From Silene conica (Eukaryota; Streptophyta; Magnoliopsida; Caryophyllales; Caryophyllaceae), in assembly GCA_029255685.2 (NCBI GenBank), contig CM055312.2:66754292-66818291 (forward strand): a stretch of 64,000 bases of DNA, in the 5' to 3' direction. Each line of letters starts with the position of its first letter. Position 1 is the stretch's first letter. Positions 35,155 through 48,026 of the stretch are shown here, piece by piece. The position numbers and the translations under genes are program-made. The notes below the pieces were generated by a model. It was given only the letters and a program-made list of their open reading frames with translations, ran no database searches and had not been told where the DNA came from.

Positions 35155-35922
35155 TAGCTGATTTTTGTTAAAACTGTTTGAAACTAGCTGAAAAGGTAGC
35201 CGATATTGACAAAATGACGTAAAAGGACATGGTTCATTATTGATATATTTTACGTTTTTACTATTAGTCTTATGTTATTTTTGTTGGTGTTGTTAGTATT
35301 GAGTCATAATCAAACTTTTTCAATATATTTGAAAAGGGATGAGAACAATAATTAATATATAATGATTAGGTTCAAAAAAATCAAATAATATATCGTCGAA
35401 GGACGAAGATATACTTTATCCATACAAAATTAGTTCTCTATTAAACTCATATGCTACATGAGGTAACAATCCTATCGCAAATGCTTTTCATTTCCATCGA
35501 TGGCTCGTAAAATCTGAGGGTAAAATAGGTAGGTAAAAAATGAATCAGTTACCTGATTTCTCAAATGTTACATGAGGTAACATTTTATTTGAGGTACACT
35601 TTTTACCCAGAAAAAGTAGTTGCCAGACACTCTAAAACAAAATAAGGTACCTGCCTACGTATTGTTTTCATTTAAAAAAACTACAAATCAAATACCTGAA
35701 ATGCACTGTCAAAAGCAACCTAATATTTGAGATGTCAGGTATCCTTTTGCGTCATTTCATCAAAGTTCGTTAGCTTTTCAGTTAGTTTGTCAACATTTTC
35801 TTATATAATCAACTAATCCGTCAATTTCTAATTTTCAGCTTCAAATTTCAGTTAACTTTTCAGTTTTCAGCTATATTTTCAAATTTCGGCTAACTTTTCA
35901 GCCAATTTTACCAAATAGAACC

Positions 35923-36202
35923 GTCATTTGTAATGCTCATTTTATTTGGTAAATATCTTTAACATTTTTATTTGTATAAATTATAATTTTTTGATATTCT
36001 TAATATACAAATTTGACCATAAATAACACAATATTCTTCATAATTATATTTTATCTATTGAAAATTATTTAAAAGATTCTCCGCTTTTATGAATAATTTT
36101 CGAAACTTAAATGATAATAATTGATCAAAAAGGATTAATAAAATAGACAAACTATTTTTATAAATAAATATTAAAACTGATCTCTTTTTATATCAATCCT
36201 AC
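35923..36202. other. AT-rich spacer upstream of the aminopeptidase gene
   Basis: Between the end of the nested MITE block and the TATA box lies about 280 bp of AT-rich sequence without open frames. It is the likely proximal promoter. Confidence 0.5.
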
Positions 36203-36210
36203 TATAAATA
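36203..36210 (+). promoter_or_regulatory. Candidate TATA box of the aminopeptidase gene
   Basis: TATAAATA lies about 30 bp before the expected transcript start. The presumed leader exon (about 36235-36305) ends in CCAAG|GTAAAA. The leader intron ends in TATTTTTCAG at 36661, five bases before the start codon. Confidence 0.45.
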
Positions 36211-36665
36211 AATTATCTGTGATCCGTGTCAAAATCATCATACATCTTTTATTTATTTCGTTAATTCCTGTGTTATCATCATCATCATCTTCATTCATTT
36301 CCAAGGTAAAATTCCCACGAATCTCATTTCTTTTATTTTCTAATTACTTAATAAAGGTTTGAACTTTATTTTCATCCATTCAATTTAATTCATTTTATTT
36401 GTCATTTTTTGAATTATCAAGGTATATAAACAATTGGGTTGCTGGGTTATTTATAGCCCACCATATATATTTCACCATTCCATTCATTTTCTTGTGGATA
36501 TTCACTAATCTAGTAATTTGGGATTTTGGGATTTTGGGGTTTTAGATTTTGTTTCTTGGGGTTTAAGTAGTGACAGTGGCCCTAGGACTGAGCAAAAATA
36601 TCCGATCCGATTTTAAAATCCGAAACGGTTTGATAATCAATCAGGATTTTATATTTTTCAGTTGA

Positions 36666-39600
36666 ATGGCTCGGCTGGTTTTACCTAGTAGATATCCAGT
36701 TTTATCCAAGACAAGTTTTTTCGGATTGGTTTCATCTTCTCCTGTGATTACCTTTTCATAATTTCTCATGTTTATGTGTTTTTGGATCGTTTTGAATTTG
36801 CTCACAGATTAATGAAAGTTTGTGTCTCTTGTTTGTGAATTAGTGATGTAGTAGGGTTAAGGTGTTTGAACTAGTGAAGCATTGAGTTTTATGATTGTTG
36901 TTGGTTTGTAGTTGATAGGAAATGTGGACTTGGGCCGTGTTTTACGTTCACGCAGGGAGTTTTATGATTGTTGTTGGTTTGTAGTTGATAGGAAATTTGG
37001 ACTTGGGCTGTGTTTTACGTTCATGCAGCGAGTTTTTTTAATCCGAAAGCTGTCTATCTAATGTTATGTAGTTTCCTTGAAGTTAAAATCAATGATTTTA
37101 GAATGAATGAATTAGATATTGAGTCCCATTTGAGATTCATCTATGATATGTAACGTGGGCACACTTTGCTGTTAGATGTTATTGACTCCTATTTTTGCTG
37201 TTACACTTACAGCTACAGGGTTTGTGTCGAGTCGCATCAGTTCAACGTTCAGTCAAGGGTCTCTCTACCTATAGAAGGATCTCTAGTTTGAAGGTTGGTT
37301 TGTTTTTGGATTGTTGACATTGAATGTCGTTCTAGTTGCTATTTTGCTATTGTCAATTTACGATTAAACTGTACTGAATGTGATATGATTATTGTTTTAG
37401 ACTGCTGTGCAACGGACCCGTCGTTTCCCATATTCATCCCTATATGTAAGTTTGATTACCGTGAGCTTCAGTTTGTAGTGTGATTATTCTACTACACATT
37501 GCTGTCATGTTTCTTGTTCTGTTACTCTGATTCCGCTCCATATGTTGGATGCCACATTGTGTCGGACTATCGTACTCGGCTATTCTATTGAGATGTTTAT
37601 TGTTTTGACTTAAAATGAAGTATAAGAATGTTGTGTCGTGTTGGAATGTCAGACATATGACACACAACCGAAGTTAAGTGTCTAAGGCCCGTCTCTTTTG
37701 CACCTATTTCAGTTCAGGCCAGGTCTTATTTGTTAAGTTAGTGCAGTCCATTTGTTAAGTTATTTGACGATAGGTCGTATAAGTTCAGAAAGATTCAAGA
37801 ATGGGGCTTAAGTAATTTAGGATTCATATATCGTGTTATGTATTTGTTTTTACGTTCTGTACTTCCTCATTACCATGTTACATTTTTGTATTCAGAGGAG
37901 TAAGGAGGTCAAAGGAAGGCTTATCTGCTCAGTCGCAACTGAACCATTGCCAAAGGAAGCTGAAGAATTGAACATGGAAGCTCCTAAAGAATTTTTCCTG
38001 AAGGACTACAAGAAGCCTGATTACTATTTTGATACTGTATGTGCTTTGTTTTTTCTTGCCAAAAATATACTGGGTAGCTGTACTGCACTACTACGTTTCT
38101 GAGGAGTGCGCTGTTTATGTTTGTTTTCTTTTATTTTACTTTTGTAGTTATGAGATCTTTGTGTTGACCTATCAGTTTTCTCTTGTTGAAGGTGGATTTG
38201 AAATTTTTGTTGGACGAAGAGAAGACCCTTGTGTTTTCAAAAATTACCGTCCTCCCCGGAGTTGAAGGTATATTAACACCTGTTTCCACTATATGAATGA
38301 ATGAGCTCTATCGTCAAAATTGAACTTGATAGTAAATTCTTGTCATGTTTGTAGGTTCTTCCCCATCTCCTTTGAACTTGGTCGGTGGTGATCTAAAGCT
38401 AATCTCCATCAAAGTTAATGGGAATGATCTAAAGGTGTGCTAGTATATTTTATGTACAAATTCTGGACAACTCATCGTGCTTTCATATTTTCTTGTTATT
38501 AATTTAGAGCTCTAAAACATTTTTTTGAAATCTTTTTGAGCTCATATAAATGCTTATTACTTATTGGCTTTGCTCAGGAGGGAGATTTTAGTGTTGATTC
38601 ACGTCATCTGTCGATCGCATCCCCTCCTAGTGGTACATTCACTTTGGAAATTGTTACTGAGATATACCCTCAAAGCAACACATCACTAGAGGTAAAGATC
38701 GTTTGTTATCTTATGAGTCACGTAGTTCTCTATGAATAATAACTAATCCAAGTCACATTCTTTAACACAGGGTTTATACAAATCCTCTGGCAATTTCTGC
38801 ACTCAATGTGAAGCAGAGGGTTTCCGGAAAATAACCTTTTTTCAGGTTTGCTTCTTATTGTTGAGTTGATTACTCGATTTTTGGAATTTTTTTAATTGAA
38901 GGATAATTCATTCAAATGGCTAATTTGTTACTTCATTAGGATCGTCCTGATATCATGGCAAAATATACCGTTCGTATTGAAGCTGATAAGTCCAAGTATC
39001 CAGTCTTGTTATCCAATGGAAATCTTATTGGTCAAGGAGATATTGAGGTGAGCTCTAGAAGTCAGTCTGTGGCAATTTTTACAACTTTTTCAGTAGCATT
39101 ATTATGATGCGTCATGCATGCATATGTCATCTAGCTTAGTTGGTAAATAATTGAGGTGTGTACTCGTTATATTCGTTTGAAACCCATCATCATCAAAACT
39201 GCCCTTGTGGCTTCATAGACCAAAACAAAAACTAACTAAATATTTATTATTTGTTTACGTTATTATAGGGTGGGAAACATTTCGCCATTTGGGAGGATCC
39301 TTTCAAGAAGCCATGCTATTTGTTTGCATTAGTTGCTGGCTCGCTGGAGAGCAGAGATGACACATTTGTTACTCGTTCTGGACGGGAGGTTTCTCTTAGA
39401 ATATGGACCCCCGCTGAAGACTTGCCTAAGACGGCTCATGCCATGTATTCTCTGAAGGCTGCAATGAAGTGGGATGAAGATGTTAGTTTCTTAAATTTTT
39501 AGATGTCTGAGTTAAATACTAGCATGCTAAGTTGATTCTGAACCTATATGCTCTTCTATTTTAGGTATTTGGGTTAGAGTATGACCTGGATCTTTTTAAT

Positions 39601-42600
39601 ATTGTCGCAGTTCCAGACTTCAATATGTAAGTTATCTTCTAAGGAAGTCTTATGTTCATCTTTCTACGGTAGATGCCTCTTTTTTGGTATCTATAAGTTT
39701 GGTGGAAACGACTCAAAATTGTTTGATGTGCTTGGCAGGGGAGCTATGGAAAACAAGAGTTTGAATGTATGCCCTTGGAATCTCTAACTAGTATTTAGTG
39801 ATTGCTCTTGATGTTGATATAAATATGAATTTTGAAATCCCCTAGGAGCTACTCTCCTATGAGACGATTTTATAGTATGAGACCGGCCCAAAAGGAAAAT
39901 ATCCCAAAGTACCTGTATTTGTATAACATCTAATGTTTTAAACTCGTGATAATATTGCATACTGTATGTATACTATGTGTTTCTTGGTTGGTCCTATTAT
40001 TTGTATGCTTATCTTACTGTTTAAGTTGTCCTGTACCACAAGCTGTGATTAAACTCAAGTTTTGTTTCTGGCAGATATTCAATTCTAAGCTTGTTTTGGC
40101 ATCTCCAGAAACAGCTACCGATGTTGATTATGCTGCAATTTTGGGTGTGATTGGTCATGAGGTAATGCTTTAATTCTTAGATAGTTATGGTTTTATTTTT
40201 ATTTTTATTTTTCTGACTTGAGCTCCTTTAATTCCCGCCCATTGTTTTCTTGCAGTATTTCCACAACTGGACTGGAAACAGGTAAAAATTAATCTTGTTT
40301 AAAGCACATACCCTCTATTCTCTTGCAATTATGCTAGTGCCTTCTCTTAATGGATTCTGAACAACTTTCTTTCTTATGCCTTCCGCAGAGTAACATGCCG
40401 TGACTGGTTTCAGCTAAGCTTGAAGGAAGGATTAACTGTTTTCCGTGATCAGGTAGAGACATTTGTAAGATCCTATATGAGTTCGTAGGAATTAAGCTAC
40501 TGTCATTTCCTTGTCTCATAGTAATCTTATATTTGCATAGGAATTTTCTTCGGACATGGGAAGTCGCACTGTAAAACGGATTGCTGATGTTTCAAAGCTT
40601 CGAAATTTTCAGTACCCTCAGGTAACTTCGACTGCCTTGATGCCTTCGTTTTGATGTGAACACTTTTTACCATCTATTCTCAAGCCCTTTTTTCCTGAAC
40701 AAGTAATGAATTATGGTATGTGTTTACCTTGATTTTCCTTTCTCAGGATGCTGGTCCCATGGCTCATCCTGTTCGTCCACACTCATACATCAAGGTAGGT
40801 TTCTTTTTCTCTCATTTGTTCATATATTTTTCCTGGTTTCTGTTTAAGTTTGGTCATGATTTTTTTTGTCTGGCAATTTTTGCAGATGGACAATTTCTAT
40901 ACTGGTAATTTTCATTAGCTAATTCTTACATCACAAAAACCGACGGTATTACCCGTGAGTCTGTGAGACCAACCCGTTGAATACATAAGGTAAGGATTTG
41001 GGTTGATCTCACATATGAGACTGGGCTCATACTACTCATTGTTTCTATTTACATTAATTTTTTCTTGAATTTCATTTTTCCAATTACTAACTGCTGATAT
41101 GGTTTGAATATGCTCTGACATACGACATCTGGTGGAAAATGCAGTCACGGTATGTCTTGACTTACTATTCACTGCATTTACTTGTAGGCCCTTTTGTTTG
41201 TCACAGACAACTTATTAACTTATTTAGTATTCTTTCTTATGCAGGTGTATGAAAAGGTGCACGCTTTGTTCAAAATTCTCTCTTCCAACTTTTTTGTATA
41301 AGGCTAAGACAAATATGTGTTACTATTGTACATAATTTTTCGTTTAATTGTATATTGAGGTTGTTTTTACCATTAATAGGGAGCAGAAGTTGTCAGGATG
41401 TATAAAACCTTGTTGGGAAGCGAAGGGTTCCGGAAGGTAATATACAGTCCCAGATGGTGCTTTGTTTACTGTAACATTTCTTATTTTCCTTTTCTATACT
41501 CGTCTTTAAGTCTAACATATACGTTCTTACCAATAGGGTATGGATTTGTACTTTAAGAGACATGACGGACAAGCAGTAACATGTGAAGATTTCTACTCTG
41601 CTATGAGAGATGCAAATAATGCAGATTTCTCAAATTTCTTACTTTGGTGAGTTCTTGTTTCATGTGCTCATTTAATTTAAGCGCCGTTGTCAGCTTGTTG
41701 TATTAACAAGTAACTATAATATAAGGTACTCACAAGCTGGGACACCTAATGTAAAAGTAACCTCGTCTTATGATGCCGATAAGAAGACATTTACCTTAAA
41801 TTTCAGGTACAATTAATAGTATTTCAGGTCCTTATTTCCTCTCTTTTTTTTCTGCTATACATTTGCCAATGCCTGTTGTTTGTGGGATAAATTTGCAGCC
41901 AAGAGGTTCCACCAACTCCTGGGCAATCAGTTAAAGAGCCCATGTTTATTCCAGTTGCTGTCGGTTTGCTGGACTCTCACGGAAATGACTTGCCGTTATC
42001 ATCTGTTTATCATGATGGAAAACTTGAGTCTTTGTCTTCCAATGGTCAACCTACTTACACAACTGTTCTCCGTGTAACAAAGGTTTGACTTCGAGTGGTT
42101 TTCTCTCTTTTTTTCTTCCCAGATATCATTTTAATAACCACGAGATTTAGCTGTGATAAAAGTTGAACCAGTTGAGAATCTTACGGTCATTCTCATGGTA
42201 TTCAACTTAAATTGATCTCATAAATCTGGCCGATCATTGCAACGTAATGGAACTGATATCTCATCCCGGTCATACCGTCTTAAAATTCAGCCGTAGTAAC
42301 CTTCAGACCTTGATAAATTGGTTGTCATGCGATGTTGAGGCCCAACCGCACAAACTTAATACCATGGTCATGAAATTTTGATGATGGGCTTCAGTATGTG
42401 CCATCTACATCTATGCTCTGACTATTCTCTGTGTGAACCTTGCAGAAAGAAGAAATATTTGTATTTTCTGATATCTCTGAGAAGCCAGTTCCTTCTTTGT
42501 TAAGAGGCTTCAGTGCACCTATCCGTCTTGAATCTGATACATCTGACGATGACCTGTTTTTCCTCCTTGCTCATGATTCCGATGAATTCAACCGGTATGT

Positions 42601-45298
42601 GTGCTAAGATTAAAATGAAATCTTGTGTGGGACTGTCTCACATAATGTCTCACACACATGATGTGAGACCAACTAAAACTATTCCTCAGTTGAGTATTAG
42701 GCTAATGGAATGAGTTGGTCTAGCATGTAAGACAAATACACATTATCCTATGATTTCGATTATGATGGAATAAAAAAAGAACTCACTAATTGGCCACCCT
42801 CTTTGTGCATTTACACAATGGCAAGGTTGTGTACGTCTGACCCGCTTTACCACACCTTTTTTATGTGATCCCTTGATGCATAGCGATATTGTTGTTGTGC
42901 TATATGTCTGATTTATGGGCCTTTCTGATGCAGTTGGGAGGCTGGTCAGATTCTGGGCAGGAAGTTGATGCTGAGCTTAGTTGCAGACTTGCAACAAAAT
43001 AAGCCGTTGGTCTTAAACCAAAAATTTGTCAATGGTCTCAAATGCATTCTTGGTGACAAAAAGTTGGATAAAGTATGTACTTAATATTATCTTTTTGCGG
43101 TGTTTTCTCATTTTGGTTTCTTTCTTTTACATTTTAGAACTGTACTGAGGTTTATTTTCTTCCCTTCTCTCTTTTACAGGAATTCATTGCAAAGGCTATA
43201 ACTCTTCCTAGTGAAAGGGAGATCATGGATTTGATGGATGTAGCAGATCCTGATGCTGTTCATGAAGTCCGAACTTTCATCAGAAAGCAGCTTGCGTTGC
43301 AGCTAAAATCTGAGTTTCTCAGCACGGTGAGCATCATATTATTTTATTTCTCAGAAGGGGAAAGCAATTTTGGTGCTGCCTGGTTTCAAATTTGGATCAG
43401 AAGAACACCTCTTAAATGACTTTGCATGCTGTTATGCTGACATTTACTGAAAACGAACTTCTGATTTTATCAGGTTGAAGAAAACAAAAGTTCTGAGCAA
43501 TATGTATTTGACCATCCCAATATGGCTAGAAGGGCATTAAAGAATATTGCACTTGGTCAGTTCTCAGTTATTATATGTCCTATTGCTTTGGTATTGTAAC
43601 TATTTACTGTCTCACTCTAAAACAAAATTATGTCTATATTGCAGCATATCTTGCATGCCTCGATGATCCAAAATGTGCCGAACTTGTACTGAATGAGTAT
43701 AAAACAGCAACAAACATGAGTGATCAGTTTGGAGCTCTGACAGCCATTTCCCAGAACCCAGGGAAAGTTCGGGATGAAATTCTGTCCGACTTCTATGACA
43801 AGTGGCAGAATGACTTTTTGGTGAGTTCTATGACAAGTGGCACTGGTTGGTTATTTTAAGACTGAGATTACTCTTTATTTATCTGCTATTTCAAGATTGC
43901 TGTATTCAGTTTGCATATCATATTACCTTGTCAATTTAATGTCATCCATATGCATCACATGTCTGATTATTCCACCCGAAATGTCAGGCCCAGGGCCCAG
44001 GGCCCAGGCAGTCCCAGCCGACACCGTCCTCTTTGATGACAATTGCACTCCCCACACATGGTCAACTATTATTGGCTGAAAATGGGTTTAATTCGCCTTA
44101 AAATCTTACCCAAAGCGCTTTTATGGGCTACTCCTTTGGCTTCACACTGGTCCCATGCCAAATAGCAGCCAAGAGTGTAGTGAACCCTTTTATAGGGAAG
44201 GGGTTAAATTAGTGTGATGGTGGCAGGGTTATTGTATAGGACTATAGGAGATGGACTGGGGGAGATGTGTGTTTAGTTAATGCGGTTTCTAGTATATCAG
44301 ACCTCGTCATACTGAAATTTGTCAAGCTCGATTGAGTTTATGGTGATTTTCTTACAAGAAAGAAACTCTTGGGATTTCAACAATTCACCTAAATAAGTTG
44401 TGTTATACTCCGTAGTATATTCTAATGATAGAACAACTTAAAACCAAGACGGCTTGAATCCACCAACACGGTGCTTTAGATAATTTGTTAATATTACTGA
44501 CTCTCGCTTCTTTGTTTCCTGTTGTGAAAAAGGTTGTGAACAAGTGGTTCACACTTCAAGCAATGTCAGACATTCCTGGCAATGTCGAGAACGTTAAGAA
44601 GCTCTTGGAACATCCAGCATTTGACCTTCGCAATCCAAACAAGGTTCATTTTTTGGTCTCGGATCATGCTTCTTATATTCAAATTTCAAATGACTTGAGC
44701 TATGATGAGATCATGACTTTACTCATGTGGATTAGGTCTACTCATTGATTGGAGGCTTTTGTGGATCCCTTGTAAATTTCCATGCAAAGGATGGATCCGG
44801 ATACAAGTTTTTGGGAGATTTGGTGGTTCAGCTAGATAAAATTAACCCCCAGGTATGGTGTTCATTGGATTGCATATACATCTTTAAAACGGACATATTT
44901 GCTTGTTGTAAAACGTCTTTAAAGAGAGTAAGAGACTATCTATTGTAGGACGATCCTTCTTATCTACCCCAAGCCATTTTAGGACACCTGTTAAATCTTC
45001 GTCTAACCCAAAACGGTGTGATGTAATGCAGGTGGCTTCAAGGATGGTGTCGTCTTTATCTCGATGGAAGCGTTATGATGAGACCAGGCAAACCCTTGCC
45101 AAGGTAAGCCTATTGACCAGACATTGTAGTCCCTATTGAATATCAATGTAGGCTAGCTCATATACATCCCATCCGATATCATGACCGACATTGCTGTTGC
45201 TGTTTGTTCAATTACAGGTTCAGCTGGAGAAGATATTGTCCTGTAATGGACTTTCGGAGAACGTTTTTGAGATTGCCTCAAAGAGCTTGGCAGATTAG
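36666..45298 (+). CDS. MPA1: M1-family zinc aminopeptidase (plant MPA1/PepN-like), 32 coding exons
   Basis: Exon boundaries followed by eye: 36666-36743, 37213-37293, 37896-38036, 38192-38267, 38355-38434, 38578-38691, 38771-38845, 38940-39047, 39269-39481, 39565-39626, 39739-39766, 40075-40161, 40256-40281, 40389-40452, 40541-40621, 40747-40794, 40886-40904, 41145-41149, 41245-41256, 41380-41436, 41537-41646, 41726-41806, 41899-42082, 42446-42594, 42934-43072, 43180-43326, 43474-43555, 43645-43820, 44533-44643, 44736-44852, 45032-45103, 45218-45298. All introns are GT-AG and the frame stays open for 967 residues. Residues 344-348 are GAMEN (substrate N-terminus binding). HEYFH at 380-384 with E403 forms the zinc site. 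A PepN-type C-terminal region (DUF3458) follows. The first ~60 residues ([16 protein letters not shown]...) look like an organelle transit peptide. The enzyme removes N-terminal residues from peptides; Arabidopsis MPA1 also affects meiosis. It looks intact. Confidence 0.93.
36884..37029. repeat. 73-bp tandem duplication in aminopeptidase intron 1
   Basis: Two adjacent copies of a unit starting GAGTTTTATGATTGTTGTTGG differ at a handful of positions. The unit ends with a TTTACGTTCACGCAG word that resembles a 3' splice site in both copies. Confidence 0.8.
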
Positions 45299-45614
45299 AT
45301 GCTCTTCTTTCGACAAAATTCCGTGTACTTTTATGGAGTAGCATTTTCCAAAAAACAAACTAATAAAAATCCCATCTCAGCGTCAGATTTATTTTCCATA
45401 AATAATAAATGTTTTAGAATTATTGTGGGTTTATTACCCAGTTGGGGCCATGCTTGATAATTATCATAGATGTTGGATTGCTAATATAGATAAAGAGATT
45501 TGGTGCAACTCCCATTATTTTTGGAAGTTTGCTAGCCATGTATTTTGATTGATTCATCGTCAAGCCGCAACGAAATAAGTAGATATCGGTTACTGGTAAT
45601 TAAACTCAGACAAT
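45299..45614. other. 3' UTR and downstream flank of the aminopeptidase gene
   Basis: AATAAAAATCCC at 45362 and AATAATAAATG near 45403 are possible polyadenylation signals. No other gene is seen. Confidence 0.45.
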
Positions 45615-45670
45615 CATGTAGTAAGCGGGTCATTTGGTTCTTATGATCCAAATGACCTGCTTACTACATG
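45615..45670. repeat. 23-bp-stem perfect-like hairpin
   Basis: CATGTAGTAAGCGGGTCATT plus TGG (45615-45637) is the inverted copy of 45648-45670 with a single mismatch (GCGGG against GCAGG), around a 10-base loop. It lies about 320 bp after the aminopeptidase stop codon. From 45671 to 46286 I see only AT-rich spacer. Confidence 0.7.
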
Positions 45671-46286
45671 TGCATAGCTTTGATATGTTGAATTAATCCT
45701 TGATACTGCCCAAATGTCTGGTAGATGAACGAATGATGAAACTTGTGTACGTATGGGCTATGACCATGAACTATCTATGGATAAACCTATATCCATATAC
45801 TTTAGTCTTTGTTTAAGGCCTTGCTTGGTATACAACATGTTGAGCAAAATTAATAGATTTGGGTATAATATGATGATAATAGATTAATAGCAGCATATTG
45901 TATTAGTATATTTAATTTACTCACAAATTTATGCTAATTATCTTATAATATTTTAATTTTAATTATCACGCACCATTTTCTAATTTGCTAATTTAGTTAG
46001 ATAGTCAAACACTCAAACTTGCTATTAAAATCTAAAATCTGCTAACATCATTTGTTATTATGAATTTGCTCCTGCTAAGAACCATGAGAACTCCGTCTTA
46101 GGATTTTTTTCAAAACAGAATGATCGACACATTTGGATTCGGCATAAAGTTTATGGTTATATAACATATTTCTCGGTATAAAAACTAGTATAAAATATGG
46201 ACGAAAATCGAGATGAACTACACTTATTAATTACTAAGTACCAAGTAATCATTTTCATGTATCTCACTGTTTTCACCCACCTAATA

Positions 46287-46540
46287 CTCCCTCCATTTTT
46301 ATCAATTTGATACATTTGCTTTTTCACGTTTGTCAACGCACGTTTTACGTGCTTAATATCTTTAGCTACGTATTTGTAAAAATTATAAAAATTATATATT
46401 TTCAATGTACTCGTAAAGACGAATTAAACAAGATCCCACATGAATATGTTTTTTCTTACGTGTTGAGAGAAAATTGAAATTGAAGGTTAACTTGTGAATA
46501 GTGTACAAAAAGCAAATGTATCGAATGGATTTGAATGGAG
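46287..46540. mobile_element. Stowaway-like MITE, 254 bp
   Basis: It starts CTCCCTCCATTTTTATCAAT and ends ATTTGAATGGAG, with ATACATTTGCTTTTT / AAAAAGCAAATGTAT extending the inverted repeat, and TA on both sides. The interior shares TAAAGACGAA(T/C)(T/C)AAACAA and TCCCACATGAATAT with the older copy around 26160-26270. Non-coding. Confidence 0.7.
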
Positions 46541-46569
46541 TAGTACTTTTTTTCTCATGCATCTAAAGG

Positions 46570-46950
46570 ACATAGTAGCGCACATACTAAAAATTCAGCT
46601 ACAAGGTGGGTGGTTTTGGAAGAATCTGGTAAATCTTTTTATGAGGGTGGGATGAAGCTATTTGCTGCCACGCCGTTGCAAGCGGAGATGCTTGATATTA
46701 AATATGCTATTCTCTGGGGGGCTTAAGTCTCAGCAGCGGCACGTGGAGGTTCTGTCGGACTGTCTTAGTGGGGTTATTCAGATCGCGGTTCTGGAGCAGG
46801 TACATCATCAGGTCACAAATATTGTAAAAGATTTACATTCCTATTTTGTTTTCTTTCATTGTCTTAGTATTAGTTATATTTCTAGATCGCTTAATAGGCT
46901 TGCGCATAATCTTGCGCATAATAGGCCTTTTCTTTCGTGTTCCCAATAAA
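46570..46950 (+). pseudogene. RNase H-like (RVT_3) fragment, probably the end of an L1-type LINE
   Basis: The plus strand reads WVVLEESGKSFYEGGMKLFA, then ATPLQAEMLDIKYAILWG, and after a frame change QQRHVEVLSDCLSGVIQIA, ending SISYISRSLNRLAHNLAHN. The AE..A...A, SD and R..N..AH motifs match the RVT_3 RNase H domain found at the C-terminus of plant L1-type LINEs and in domesticated relatives. It is about 125 residues long, lacks upstream RT, and needs one frame change. A poly-A-like tail (CCCAATAAAAAAG) follows. Confidence 0.65.
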
Positions 46951-47569
46951 AAAGTTATACCAAATAATGTGTTTCAATAAACCAAGCTAAAGCTAAATGA
47001 TTCACCTAAACTTACGAAACAAATTTTTCTCGAGATTTAGTGATGGTTCCCACGGCTCTCATTATGTTAGTGGTTCTCCCCAACATTTACTAAACATGGT
47101 CTAACTTAAATTTAAGACGGCTCAAACTCCAGATAAGGCAAAAGTAAAGTATATATATTAAAAAATGGCTCGTCCTTTTAATACAAGTAGGGTTCTATTT
47201 AACCCGTTTTACTCTTAGAATATCTTGTACAATAAATTAGGAGGGTTACTTACTCGCTTGCTCTCCAAACAATATAACGATTGTAACTCATCTGTATAAA
47301 ATTAGCAGGATGTCTTGGTGTTGTAATCCAAAAAATTGAGTCTGAAATGAGTTTACGTGACTGGATGACGTTCAATTTCGACTTTATCTTTTCACATGTA
47401 TTTTTATGATACCCTAATAATAATCAGCAGGTCTTGTGACAAAGTGGGACATCTTTATGTGCTTTCCTATTCACCTCTCATGGTATTTCTTTTTGTGCTT
47501 TCCTATTCACCTCTCATGAGTATTTTGTGAAAGAAAACGGTATCCGTCACAAATGAGAATTTGTGAATA
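46951..47569. other. Spacer with a short tandem duplication
   Basis: GTGCTTTCCTATTCACCTCT plus CATG occurs twice, about 38 bp apart (47460-47520). No gene seen. Confidence 0.5.
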
Positions 47570-48026
47570 ATAATGGGTAAATCACATGCAATAATTAGAT
47601 ACTTCAATAATAAGGGATACATGTGATAAAGTGACGTCAAAATTGGACGTCACCTGATGGCGCTTTATCATTATCCGATGCAGAAAACAGACCAATTGAG
47701 TTACTTTATTTTTTTTTTGGGAAAATGTAAAAAATATATTAGAATCATAAAAGAACCATTACATCATTGAGTATAGTCCTAGAAGGACTTACATCACCAT
47801 TTCCATATGAAAAACATAGATATCAGAATTGCTAACAAAAAAGACCCAAACTACTCTCTTCTAAGATGATCAATCCACCTTAGATCTTTTCGATGAAGCT
47901 CCCCCTTCAGTTTAGGAATGATAGTCTGGATAATGTCTTGCTTAATAAGCCGTGTACATTTCATAGGAGTATATAACACCCCGTCCATCCTGCTCTGATT
48001 TCTCTGCCGCCATACGTAGTAGACAG

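Larger units (their letters stand above)
26956..35922. mobile_element. Outer MITE of the nested block, split by two insertions
   Basis: The left piece is 26956-27036 (GGCCCTGTTTGACAAAAC...). After the inner MITE it resumes at 33161 (ATACCTGATAA), is split again by a Helitron, and resumes at 35155 (TAGCTGATTTTTGTTAAAAC). It ends near 35922 in TTTACCAAATAGAACC, a degenerate inverted match of its start. Without the insertions it would be about 860 bp. The order of pieces matches the undisturbed order in the sibling MITE (for example GACCTGCTAAGGTAGCTGC at 27130). No coding capacity. Confidence 0.6.

Noticed and set aside
45171-45344. Minus-strand frame overlapping the last aminopeptidase exon
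   Set aside because: A shadow of the real last exon, which continues the plus-strand protein to its stop at 45298.
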